Origin: JANXSS01 sp040385645
Lineage (GTDB): Bacteria > Pseudomonadota > Gammaproteobacteria > Burkholderiales > Burkholderiaceae_D
Length of the DNA stretch: 64,000 nucleotides
NCBI GenBank assembly: GCA_040385645.1
Contig: JAZKGZ010000010.1
Coordinates: forward strand, 1-64,000
Direction of reading: 5' to 3'
The translations under genes were made by a program, and so were the position numbers. Below, in pieces: positions 18,808-26,665 of the stretch. Below the pieces are notes generated by a model. It had not been told where the DNA came from. It ran no database searches and was given only the letters and a program-made list of their open reading frames with translations. Position 1 is the stretch's first letter, and each line of letters opens with the position of its first letter.

Positions 18808-20094
18808 ATGAACAAACTCATCTCAATGCTGGCTGTCGCACTACTCGGTAGCCTTGCTGCTTGTGGCGGCGGCTCCAATTCACCGACGACAGGTGCCGGC
18901 AGCAATGGCACATTGCTGTCCCAATCGACAGTTGCTACGGTGTCGGTTGCGGAATTGAATATCAAGGCAACGTCGACCGGCCTGATCGCGTTGAGCGGCC
19001 TGGCAAAGTGCGACGTAACGCTTACCGCCATCGATTACCAGACTTCCGGCGTTCAACCCGGGGAAGTCACCAACGCCACGGCAGCAGTACTATTGCCATC
19101 CGGGCCAAATTGTCCGAAGGAGCCTGCACCTTTGCTGGCTTATGCGCGTGGTAGTGAAGTCTCGAAAGCCTATGTATTAGCTAAAGTGGACAATCCCGAG
19201 ACATATTTGCTCATGTCTTTGTATGCTGCTCAGGGCTATGTCGTCGTTGCCACCGATTATTTAGGCTATGCCGGCTCGCGTTATCCGTATCATCCTTATC
19301 TGCATGCCGATTCCGAAGCCTCCAGCGTCATCGATTCGATCCGCGCTGCCCGGCGGGTGGCTGGCGATGTTGGTGTCGCACTCTCCGGTAAGGTCATGCT
19401 CACCGGCTATTCGCAAGGCGGGCATGCGTCGATGGCAGCCCATCGTGCGATCGAACGCGACATTCCCGGTGAGATCAACGTCGTGGCGGGTGGTCATATG
19501 GCCGGCCCTTACAATCTGGCGCAGGCCATTGTCGAGGGTGCCACGGTACCGGTCGCAGCGGGGCAGTTCTTTGCGCCGTTCTTCATCACTGCCTGGCAAA
19601 AAATTTATGGCGATCTGTATCGCAACACCAGTGAAGTTTTTCGCGCTCCGTATGCAGCCGATATAGAAAACATCTTTCCGGGTGCTTTCGACTACACCAC
19701 GATGCTCGAAGCCGGCAAGGTGCCTGCCGACCTCAACTATCTGCCGACATTATTTCAGCCGGCTTATCTCGCCGATTTACAAGCGAACCAGTCCAGCCCG
19801 ACGCTTCGCGCTGCGCGTCGTAACGATCTGCTCGGCTGGAATCCAAAGTCCAGCATGGCATTGTGCGGTGGTGCACAAGATCCGACGGTTGGTTTTGCTT
19901 TGCACGCCGAAGCGGCGCAGGCAGACTTTGCCTCACGTGGTATTGCCGTGCCGGTGATCGACGTCGATCCGATCATCCGCGGCCTTGCAGCCGCGGCCAA
20001 CCAACCTGTCGATCTGGAGCAATATCACGCGGTGACCGCGCCGCCGCTGTGCATGGCGGCGCTGCGCGAGCAATTGTTCGATCCGGCGCGCTGA
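18808..20094 (+). CDS. Lipoprotein alpha/beta hydrolase, secretory-lipase-like
   Basis: Protein of 428 residues. The signal peptide ends in a lipobox (SLAAC, Cys at 19) followed by a Gly/Ser/Thr linker, so the product is likely anchored to a membrane. The alpha/beta-hydrolase core shows VVATDYLGYAGS near 150 and the nucleophile elbow TGYSQGGH with Ser near 202. A C-terminal EQYHAV segment probably supplies the catalytic His. The pattern fits secretory lipases and related feruloyl or lipid esterases; the substrate is not predictable. The upstream 230 bases (18577-18807) hold only promoter-like A/T-rich sequence. Confidence 0.8.
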   Translation: MNKLISMLAVALLGSLAACGGGSNSPTTGAGSNGTLLSQSTVATVSVAELNIKATSTGLIALSGLAKCDVTLTAIDYQTSGVQPGEVTNATAAVLLPSGPNCPKEPAPLLAYARGSEVSKAYVLAKVDNPETYLLMSLYAAQGYVVVATDYLGYAGSRYPYHPYLHADSEASSVIDSIRAARRVAGDVGVALSGKVMLTGYSQGGHASMAAHRAIERDIPGEINVVAGGHMAGPYNLAQAIVEGATVPVAAGQFFAPFFITAWQKIYGDLYRNTSEVFRAPYAADIENIFPGAFDYTTMLEAGKVPADLNYLPTLFQPAYLADLQANQSSPTLRAARRNDLLGWNPKSSMALCGGAQDPTVGFALHAEAAQADFASRGIAVPVIDVDPIIRGLAAAANQPVDLEQYHAVTAPPLCMAALREQLFDPAR

Positions 20095-20145
20095 TGATCG
20101 ATTTGATACCCGAATCGATCGCCGAGTAATCTGGCATAGCATCCT

Positions 20146-21063
20146 GTGCCATTTATCGACCCTCGGGCGCGAACCGTTTTTCGGCATCCGTTCGCTTTCG
20201 CGTGGACGGTGCTCAAAGCGTTTCGTGCCAACCAGGGCTTGCTGCTGGCTGGAGCGGTCGCCTATTACGCGTTGTTATCGATCGTCCCGTTGTTGATTCT
20301 GTCGGTCATCGCTTTGTCTCAAGTGATCGAAGAAGCGTTGCTGCTGCAAACGCTGGCGCGTTATCTGGAGTGGCTGATTCCCGGCCAGTCTGCCTCGGTG
20401 GTCGCCGAGCTGGCAAATTTTCTCGCGCACCGCGACGTAATCGGCTGGGTATTGCTGGCGACGATGATCTTTTTCAGCTCACTTGCGTTTACCGTGCTGG
20501 AAAATGCTATGTCCGTAATTTTCCTGCATCGAGTCGCGATTCGCCGACGGCATTTTCTGGTGTCGGCCATACTGCCTTATTGCTACATCCTGTTTTTAGG
20601 CATCGGCCTGTTGCTTACCACGCTAGTGTCTGGAAGTTTGCAGGCAATCGGTCAGGAAGACGTCGATTTTCTTGGGCGAAGCTGGTCGTTGCACGGCGTG
20701 TCCGGCGTACTGCTGTATTGCGTGGGTTTGGCCGGCGAGATTTTTGTTTTGACATCGGTCTACCTGGTCATGCCGGTCGGACGATTATCGCTGCAACATG
20801 CGCTTTTCGGCGCACTGACTGCCAGCCTACTTTGGGAAATCACCCGCCATGTCCTGGTATGGTATTTTTCCACGCTTTCACAGGTCGGCGTGGTGTATGG
20901 TTCGCTGACGACGGCGATCGTGGTATTGCTCAGCCTTGAGGTCGCCGCGGCGCTACTGCTTCTGGGCGGGCAAGTAATTTCCGAGTACGAGCGTATCGGC
21001 AAAGATGGTGATGTGCCACCAAAACCAGCAGAGGGCCTGCGTACTGAATCGCCACACCGGTGA
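20146..21063 (+). CDS. YihY/BrkB-family inner membrane protein
   Basis: Protein of 305 residues starting at a GTG. It has about six transmembrane helices with family motifs AGAVAYYALLSIVPLLI near 38, a central YCYILFLGIGLLLTTLVSG and a late LSLEVAAALLLLGGQV. The function of the YihY/BrkB family is not settled; earlier reports of RNase BN activity or serum resistance apply to particular members. The C-terminus is a short cytoplasmic polar tail. The GTG was chosen because residues from there match the family length; no ATG lies in frame nearby upstream. Confidence 0.9.
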   Translation: MPFIDPRARTVFRHPFAFAWTVLKAFRANQGLLLAGAVAYYALLSIVPLLILSVIALSQVIEEALLLQTLARYLEWLIPGQSASVVAELANFLAHRDVIGWVLLATMIFFSSLAFTVLENAMSVIFLHRVAIRRRHFLVSAILPYCYILFLGIGLLLTTLVSGSLQAIGQEDVDFLGRSWSLHGVSGVLLYCVGLAGEIFVLTSVYLVMPVGRLSLQHALFGALTASLLWEITRHVLVWYFSTLSQVGVVYGSLTTAIVVLLSLEVAAALLLLGGQVISEYERIGKDGDVPPKPAEGLRTESPHR

Positions 21064-21115
21064 GAAATGTTGGAAAGAAAACTTCCGGCCAAACCAATAA
21101 AAAAGAATAAAAAAA

Positions 21116-21137
21116 AGCCCGCCTAGGTCGGCGGGCT
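21116..21137 (-). terminator. Rho-independent terminator, minus strand
   Basis: An eight-base-pair stem (AGCCCGCC with GGCGGGCT) with a six-base loop. A run of A directly to the left gives a U-tract when read on the minus strand; there is no T-run to the right, so it does not fit as a terminator for the plus-strand BrkB gene. Confidence 0.75.
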
Positions 21138-21252
21138 AAATCCATATCGTTAGATACAGAGGAGACAGCCAAATTATCGCGATATCTCGATCTTGCATCC
21201 AATCCTTAATTCGAATACCTGATATCACTTGTCTGAATGACAAGATTAAAAA

Positions 21253-21280
21253 AGCCCGCGCAATATCGTATGCGCGGGCT
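21253..21280 (-). terminator. Rho-independent terminator, minus strand
   Basis: A ten-base-pair stem (AGCCCGCGCA with TGCGCGGGCT) with an eight-base loop. The A-run at 21248-21253 gives a U-tract on the minus strand. It could end the small membrane protein gene to its right or a short non-coding transcript. Confidence 0.75.
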
Positions 21281-21403
21281 TCGTGTCTCCTCGTTCATGC
21301 CCCACGAGATGGATTTTATTATCGCGTTAGAAGTGTGCACTAGATCAAAGAAAGTGCCAAGCGTTAATTTTTGGCCAATCTCGAAACATTCTTCACAAAA
21401 TCT

Positions 21404-21649
21404 TTATTGCAGCAGGCTGGTGCCGTCAAGGTGTTGCATTTGCATTTGCAGATCAACTTCGGCAATACGTCTGCTGGAATGTAGCCGCGAGGACTTTGCT
21501 AGCAGTATCAAGCCTACGAATGACGTCAGCAAACCGATGGCGATCCAGCGCCATGTACTGCGTTTTTTCCAGACGGAGGCAAGCACGCCGAGCCAAACTG
21601 CTATCGTCAAATGCAGCCCGGCGATCCATCCTAAGGTAATGACTGACAT
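21404..21649 (-). CDS. Small hypothetical membrane protein
   Basis: Protein of 81 residues with two probable transmembrane helices (about 3-24 and 31-51) and a polar tail. No family is recognised. The ribosome site is weak. The terminator hairpin about 120 bases downstream, on the correct strand, supports a transcribed unit. A plus-strand frame also spans the region but lacks protein-like composition. Confidence 0.5.
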   Translation of the reverse strand: MSVITLGWIAGLHLTIAVWLGVLASVWKKRSTWRWIAIGLLTSFVGLILLAKSSRLHSSRRIAEVDLQMQMQHLDGTSLLQ

Positions 21650-21743
21650 GGTTCGCCCGCTAATGGTTGATCTGATTTAATTTTGCCTCGGGGCACCAGA
21701 TCTGGCCATAGCTGCAACAATATTTGACATATATTGGCCACAA

Positions 21744-22967
21744 TCACCGCACTTGTTTCACACCCAATCGCCAAAGGGTCGTCACTTCTTTGCAACGCGC
21801 CGCATGTAGGATATCGGCCGTATCGGCGACGCGTGGATGGTTTGGCTTGGCGTCGAGTTGCCCTAGCACGATCAATCCAGCGACTTCGATCATCGCCAGC
21901 AGTTCTGCGCGCGAACGCAGACCGAGGTGTTCGGCTAGATCGGACAGTATCAGCCAGCCCTCGCCACCAGGCTGCAAGTGCGCAGCCAGCTCGTTGAGAA
22001 AACCGCGCAGCATACGGCTGTCGGGATCATAGACCGCGTGTTCCAGCGGCGAACTCGGGCGCGCCGGCAACCAGGGTGGGTTGCACACGATTAGCCCTGC
22101 CCGCCCCGGTGGAAACAGATCGGCGTGCATCACCTCGACCTGCTCCAAATAACCGAGCCGGCTCAGGTTGTCGATCGCGCACGCCAAAGCCCGCTGATCC
22201 ATGTCGGTGGCGACGATGCGCCGAACACCGCGTTGCGCGAGCACTGCCGCTAAAACGCCGGTGCCTGTACCGATGTCGAAAGCGACATCCAAAATAACAT
22301 CCTTATCGGGCAGCGCTGCGCTCGCCACCAATCCCACGTACTCGCTACGAATCGGGGCGAATACGCCGTAGTGCGGATGAATGCGAGCACCGAGCGCTTC
22401 GACGGCAACGCCTTTTTTGCGCCATTCGTGAGCGCCGATAGCTCCCTGCAATTCACGCAGGGAAGCGACGGCCACGGTCGTAGCATCGGTACCGTCTGCA
22501 ACCGATTCTGGAATTGATTCTGCGGCAACACCATAAGCCCTACTGCAAGCCTCGCGTATGTCCGGCGCGCGTCGCAAGGCGATGGTAAAGCCGGCGCTAA
22601 GCGGAATCAGTAACCTGCCGAGGGAGCGCGCACGTTGCGCCTGTGCCTGCCTGTGGCTGTTGAAAAGATTGGTCATTCCCAGATCGGTTATTGCCGGCAC
22701 CGAGGCTGACGCTGTTTGTTTTTTTTGCGGCTTACGCACCCCGCGGTCGATCCGACGCGCCATCGCTTGCAGCAGCTGACGGGCATTTTGAAAATCGCCT
22801 CGCCACAACATCGCCGTGCCTTCGGAGGCCAGCCGAAATGCTGCATCGGCAGTCATGCGGTCGTCGGCGATCACGACCCGCGACGGTGGTGGCAGACCGC
22901 TACTCGAATACCAGTGGGCGCTACATGGCAGATCGGCTTCGATCCAATGGATGATTGGCGGTGACAT
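21744..22967 (-). CDS. Class I SAM-dependent methyltransferase
   Basis: Protein of 407 residues. An N-terminal domain of about 200 residues of unknown role precedes a Rossmann-type methyltransferase domain. SAM-binding motif I is DIGTGTGVLAAVL near 238. The acidic residue after beta-2 is in VATDMDQRAL. Motif IV is CNPPW, the NPPY-like signature of enzymes that methylate amide or amino nitrogens of proteins or nucleic-acid bases (HemK, RsmC and RlmG types). The substrate is unknown. Residues 82-118 are a Lys/Gln-rich linker. Confidence 0.85.
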   Translation of the reverse strand: MSPPIIHWIEADLPCSAHWYSSSGLPPPSRVVIADDRMTADAAFRLASEGTAMLWRGDFQNARQLLQAMARRIDRGVRKPQKKQTASASVPAITDLGMTNLFNSHRQAQAQRARSLGRLLIPLSAGFTIALRRAPDIREACSRAYGVAAESIPESVADGTDATTVAVASLRELQGAIGAHEWRKKGVAVEALGARIHPHYGVFAPIRSEYVGLVASAALPDKDVILDVAFDIGTGTGVLAAVLAQRGVRRIVATDMDQRALACAIDNLSRLGYLEQVEVMHADLFPPGRAGLIVCNPPWLPARPSSPLEHAVYDPDSRMLRGFLNELAAHLQPGGEGWLILSDLAEHLGLRSRAELLAMIEVAGLIVLGQLDAKPNHPRVADTADILHAARCKEVTTLWRLGVKQVR

Positions 22968-23039
22968 GGGTGGATCAGTGACCAGAATCAGTTGTGCGGA
23001 TTACTTGTGCAACTAAGTTGTACGGCTCGGTTGCGCAGT

Positions 23040-23540
23040 TCAATTGCGCGGATCGGTGCTGGAAGTGCGAGTGACTTTGCCGGTGGCCTGATCCATGTGG
23101 ACGTTGAACAGGCGACTCTCCTGGTTTTCCAGATAGCGGTAATCCCATACTTCTTCTTTGAGCCGGTTGAAGTTGACGACCGTGCGTGGTTTGCCGAGCA
23201 AGCGTCGTACTTCGTCAATACGCATGCCTGGCTTGATGCGCGCGAGGTTTTCCGGCGAAAGTGCCTGGTGATATGCGGCTAATTTGCCGGTAGTATCGAT
23301 GGTAAATATCCAGGTGCGCGATCCTTCCGGGCCTTTCGGGTACTCTAGAATGCGGGTGCCGTCTTCGTCTTCCCAAGTCGTTTCAGGCTTGCCCATGGCG
23401 CTGCGCACTTCGCTCTCCGTCGATGTGCCCACGGCCAGTTTTTCCAAGCCGAATTCTTGTATCGGACGCCCGTCCTTATCACAACCTAGACCTAATAGGC
23501 CGAGCAATAACATTATCAAACCAGCTGCCGTACCTCGCAT
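23040..23540 (-). CDS. BamE (SmpA/OmlA)-domain lipoprotein
   Basis: Protein of 166 residues with a lipoprotein signal ending LLGLGC (Cys at 20). Two consecutive BamE-like half repeats are visible: VGTSTESEVRSAMGKPETTW at about 37-56 and IKPGMRIDEVRRLLGKPRTV at about 101-120. BamE itself is a small accessory lipoprotein of the outer-membrane protein assembly machine. This protein is longer and more likely a paralogue than the core subunit. A strong AGGAGG ribosome site lies five bases before the ATG. It is downstream of the methyltransferase's opposite end with no overlap. Confidence 0.8.
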   Translation of the reverse strand: MRGTAAGLIMLLLGLLGLGCDKDGRPIQEFGLEKLAVGTSTESEVRSAMGKPETTWEDEDGTRILEYPKGPEGSRTWIFTIDTTGKLAAYHQALSPENLARIKPGMRIDEVRRLLGKPRTVVNFNRLKEEVWDYRYLENQESRLFNVHMDQATGKVTRTSSTDPRN

Positions 23541-23612
23541 TGCCCCTCCTTTAATCAGAGCGCATTATAAGGTGTGCCGCCACACCGCTCGGCTTTAAGC
23601 AGCGGTATAACC

Positions 23613-24746
23613 TCAACGGCTTTCCAAAACGGCAAACGCTGGTTTTTCCAATGGCTGCAGCAACCCGGGGGAGAGTTTTAATGTAACGGTCGAAGCTTGC
23701 GCAACATTGCGTTGAAGTGTTGCACTGGACGCCACTCGCAGCGCTGGCTGCTCGGTCCGGCCGGTGCCGCTTACCGGCGAAGTCATCGATGGTAAAACTA
23801 TTTCCGGGGAATTTGCAGCGGGCAGGCTCACCGCCGGCTGATTTGCAACTGGCTGATTTGCAGCTGGTGCAGCGGCCGGGGTCAAGGCCGATGCGATACC
23901 GGCAGATTTAGCCTTGCCGCCTTCACAAATCGACGCCGGCAATCTATAGACACCTGCAACGAGATGGTACACCGCGTGTTCGGTTACCATGCGCACCGCT
24001 TTTTGGATCGGCTCCTGCGCTTTGTCGGCGGCGCTGAAATCGATCACGCTGTCCGACAAGAAGCGGAATATGCCGGCCCGAACCTCGGTACCGATAATTT
24101 GCTTCTGAAAACTGGCCACTTCCACGACTTGCAACGTGCGTGTATTGATCAACCGTAAATCGATTGCCACATCCAGCACCGCGTAGCGTGCACTCGTGCC
24201 AACGCTGCCTGCCGTTCCTTCGATACTGCCGCTGCGCACGTTGTAATTGACTTCGGTGACACCGCCGACGATATGGTAATCCGAGCCGACTACACTGCCG
24301 GCTAAGGTCCGGCGAAATGGATTTTCCGGGGTATTGGTACTGTCGCCGCCAATCAGCTTGTTATCGCTGTACTTGAATTCAATTTCTGCAACCGAAGTGT
24401 CCAGCCGCTCGACGATCGGCAGCTTGGTATGTGACAAAGCCGAGATCACCATCAATGCCGTACCTTGGGTAATACGTTTTCCGTTAATCAGATCTTGTTT
24501 GCCTGAATAATCTTCTACGCGGCCGACGGCGAATCGCGCCGGTGGGAGGCGGGCATCTTTAAGGTGATCGCCCAAGCAACTAAGCGCTTCCGTGTAGTTA
24601 GTAGTATTGGCCGTCACTTTTGCGCCGGATAACGGTGTGACGTAGCGATCGGCATCGAATTTCGGAATCGATCCACAACCCGCCAACACGCTCGACAATG
24701 CACTCATAAGCACATACGAACTGACTCTAAATCGTGATTTAAGCAT
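23613..24746 (-). CDS. CsgG/HfaB-family outer-membrane secretion lipoprotein
   Basis: Protein of 377 residues from the ATG at 24746, which has an AGG-type ribosome site; the frame continues four bases further to a TTG. The lipobox is VLAGC (Cys at 24). The body follows the CsgG/HfaB pattern: RFAVGRVEDYSGK, TQGTALMVISAL, a YHIVGGVTEVNYN strand and DVAIDLRLINTRTLQVV. From about 280 it has a Pro/Ala/Val-rich tail. CsgG forms the outer-membrane pore that exports curli subunits; HfaB does the same job for the Caulobacter holdfast anchor. The two upstream genes on this strand encode small exported proteins like HfaA and HfaD, so this is the likely exporter for them. Confidence 0.8.
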   Translation of the reverse strand: MLKSRFRVSSYVLMSALSSVLAGCGSIPKFDADRYVTPLSGAKVTANTTNYTEALSCLGDHLKDARLPPARFAVGRVEDYSGKQDLINGKRITQGTALMVISALSHTKLPIVERLDTSVAEIEFKYSDNKLIGGDSTNTPENPFRRTLAGSVVGSDYHIVGGVTEVNYNVRSGSIEGTAGSVGTSARYAVLDVAIDLRLINTRTLQVVEVASFQKQIIGTEVRAGIFRFLSDSVIDFSAADKAQEPIQKAVRMVTEHAVYHLVAGVYRLPASICEGGKAKSAGIASALTPAAAPAANQPVANQPAVSLPAANSPEIVLPSMTSPVSGTGRTEQPALRVASSATLQRNVAQASTVTLKLSPGLLQPLEKPAFAVLESR

Positions 24747-24996
24747 TTTCAACCTGACTGTAAGGCGCTACATTGTTATTGAACGTCGATAAAAGTTTGG
24801 TGGACTACTTGCAAAACCTTTACGACATTGCGTGACGATGGTCTCGTGACTAAGCGAGCGCCTTTCAGCCAGACTGCAAATTTATTTGCTCTGCCTTAAC
24901 AGCTCTCACAAAAACCTAAGCTTGATGTTATTTAATCAACTCTCATCATAAAAAATTTTTAATGCGTGGTGCGTTATTAATTAATTAATTCGTGTG

Positions 24997-25443
24997 TTAT
25001 TTATATGTTGCATAAACAGGCGTTCCACCTGCCGATGCCGCACTTTGGTTCACAGCGGTATTGCTTACCGCTGCTGTGCTGTTAGAAGCCTCGGTTTGCT
25101 TATCACTTGTTTTATCCGATGAAAATCCAATTCGCGCCTGTTGCGAACCTTTATTGATCTGCGACGCATTTACCATAATCGTGTTATTCGAGCCTGTGGT
25201 AACAACATTTACTAAATTACCGATTGCCGATGCCGTAAATCCCCACTTAGGTGTGGCATTCACAACTTTATTCATTGCACTATCGCGCGTACCGACGGCG
25301 TTCATATCACTGTCTCCAGCGTCTCGCATGCTGTAAGGTGCCTCGAATGTGGAAGACGAAGATTCTTCCATTGTTTGTGCACTGGCAGGTGCTGCAACCA
25401 TACAAATTGCAATAGCCATTAAATTAAAAACATTATTAAACAT
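24997..25443 (-). CDS. HfaA-like exported fibre or anchor subunit
   Basis: Protein of 148 residues from the ATG at 25443; the frame runs to a TTG at 25482 but the ATG begins a clean signal peptide (MFNNVFNLMAIAICMVAAPA, cleaved after ASA). The mature protein is rich in Ser, Asn, Thr, Ala and Gln with the motif ASAIGNLVNVVTTGSNNT and MVNASQINKGSQQA, typical of curlin-like and HfaA-type proteins. Such proteins assemble into amyloid-like surface fibres or holdfast anchors. It lies between an HfaD-like gene and the CsgG/HfaB exporter on the same strand. Family assignment is by pattern only. Confidence 0.65.
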   Translation of the reverse strand: MFNNVFNLMAIAICMVAAPASAQTMEESSSSTFEAPYSMRDAGDSDMNAVGTRDSAMNKVVNATPKWGFTASAIGNLVNVVTTGSNNTIMVNASQINKGSQQARIGFSSDKTSDKQTEASNSTAAVSNTAVNQSAASAGGTPVYATYK

Positions 25444-25466
25444 TGCTCGCCCAGAAAATTTGAATT

Positions 25467-25498
25467 CTTTCAGGCGCAGCAACCGCTGCGCCTGAAAG
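25467..25498 (-). promoter_or_regulatory. Strong intra-operon stem-loop
   Basis: A perfect 14-base-pair stem (25467-25480 with 25485-25498) with an AACC loop lies between the HfaD-like stop and the HfaA-like start. No U-run follows on the minus strand, so it is more likely an mRNA-stabilising or attenuating structure than a full terminator. It may set the ratio of the two subunits. Confidence 0.7.
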
Positions 25499-25514
25499 AT
25501 GTTTTTACAAAAAA

Positions 25515-26228
25515 TTACCGTGTCTTTACGCCAAACGACATGTTGTTACCGATCGCGGTCGTGCTGACCTTGATATTTGCTGCGGGATCTTTGCGGTAAT
25601 CGGTGAATGCAATGACATTTCCGGTATTGCACTGCGCCAATGAACTAACCAACGAACCGACGTTCTCAAACCCTCTGATTTCGCCATCTTTTTTCACGGC
25701 AAAAGTATTGTTGCTTGGGTTTTTATCCGTAGTCAGATCCCAACCGATCGACGCATTGTTACCGATTGCGGTGGTGGTGACTTCAAGGTTGCCACCAATT
25801 TCAGGGCGCGTAACCGTGTTGATCGCGGCGATGTTGCCACTATTTTTCTGAGTCACTGCCAGGTGCGCACTAGGTATGCCAACTAGATCGGCTGCAAAAT
25901 TGTTTCCAATAGCGGTCACGTCGATTTGAGCGTTGCCGCGTGTGACGACGGCATCGTGGCCGCCATTGCTAACAATGTGACCGCTGTTATTTTGGCTGAA
26001 CGTTCCGACAGCGGTATAAACCGCCTTCAAGCGTAAAGCAGCATCTGCGCTGGCAGGGGTAAAAACGGTCGTGATTTCGTTGGTGGTGCTATTACGAACC
26101 ACGGTGCTCGCATTGTTTTTGATTCCAGTATCACAATTTGCGCCGACACACGTTGCAAATGCTGAAGACGCAACGCCAGTTGCTAAAATCATTACAATGT
26201 TTTTAGCCAAAAAATTAAGATTGTTCAT
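25515..26228 (-). CDS. HfaD-like exported fibre or anchor subunit
   Basis: Protein of 237 residues with a signal peptide ending SSAFA (about residue 25). The mature part contains three spaced copies of the motif T-A-I-G-N-N (VTAIGNNFA, TTAIGNNAS, TTAIGNNMS), each followed by a beta-strand-like segment, and is rich in Asn, Thr, Ala and Val. This repeat is characteristic of HfaD-type holdfast-anchor and curlin-like proteins. It is the first gene of a three-gene minus-strand cassette ending with a CsgG/HfaB-type exporter. The long A/T-rich region upstream probably contains its promoter. Confidence 0.65.
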   Translation of the reverse strand: MNNLNFLAKNIVMILATGVASSAFATCVGANCDTGIKNNASTVVRNSTTNEITTVFTPASADAALRLKAVYTAVGTFSQNNSGHIVSNGGHDAVVTRGNAQIDVTAIGNNFAADLVGIPSAHLAVTQKNSGNIAAINTVTRPEIGGNLEVTTTAIGNNASIGWDLTTDKNPSNNTFAVKKDGEIRGFENVGSLVSSLAQCNTGNVIAFTDYRKDPAANIKVSTTAIGNNMSFGVKTR

Positions 26229-26604
26229 GTTTGCTTTCAGTTGGGGTAATTAAAAAAATTCCAAAAAGAATTTCCATTGCTGCAAATTTGTGGAACTAGG
26301 AAAATGTTAATTTTGGCCATAAAAATTTAACATCAGCCTGTTCTGAATCAGCAATTTATTGCTCTTATGGAATTGTCATTATGGTAACTTGTCGCTTTAT
26401 TAATTACCAGTAAAACATCACATGGCCAGCACAAAAATTATTTTCTGACAACTTTTCAGAGCGGCTTACAATTTAAATAATTTGAAAAAATTTTATTTGT
26501 GGATTAAAAAATTTTGCAATTTAAAAGCTTTGTTTATTTGCTTTGGCTTAAACAGTGAAGCACCTGTAGTGATGCGCAGATAAAATTTGTGGATTGGGGT
26601 AATA
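26229..26604. other. A/T-rich divergent promoter region
   Basis: About 375 bases of very A/T-rich DNA without genes, between the Hfa-like cassette (minus strand) and the exonuclease gene (plus strand). Such DNA is often bound by H-NS- or IHF-like proteins. I could not place a single convincing -35/-10 pair. Confidence 0.5.
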
Positions 26605-26624
26605 TACTGGCTTTACATACAGTA
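26605..26624 (+). promoter_or_regulatory. Candidate LexA (SOS) box
   Basis: The 20 bases have the form TACTG, ten bases, CAGTA, matching the arms of the classical E. coli-type LexA operator exactly; within the CTGT-N8-ACAG core only one base differs. It lies about 42 bases before the start of a DNA-repair-type nuclease whose E. coli relative Cho is SOS-induced. Confidence 0.65.
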
Positions 26625-26665
26625 TTTATTTGCCACCATTTTTACATTACTCTCGCTTTTAATTT

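Larger units (their letters stand above)
21064..21403. other. Non-coding region with tandem minus-strand terminators
   Basis: About 340 bases without a convincing protein gene. It holds two G/C-rich hairpins, each with an A-run on its left, which read as U-tracts on the minus strand. The DNA between and right of them could encode two short minus-strand transcripts. The segment GAGGAGACA (21159-21167) is exactly complementary to TGTCTCCTC (21284-21292), so the two possible transcripts could pair over nine bases. Confidence 0.5.

Noticed and set aside
23014..23025. AGTTGTACGG motif like a parS arm
   Set aside because: Only one half of the palindrome is present; the second arm is missing.
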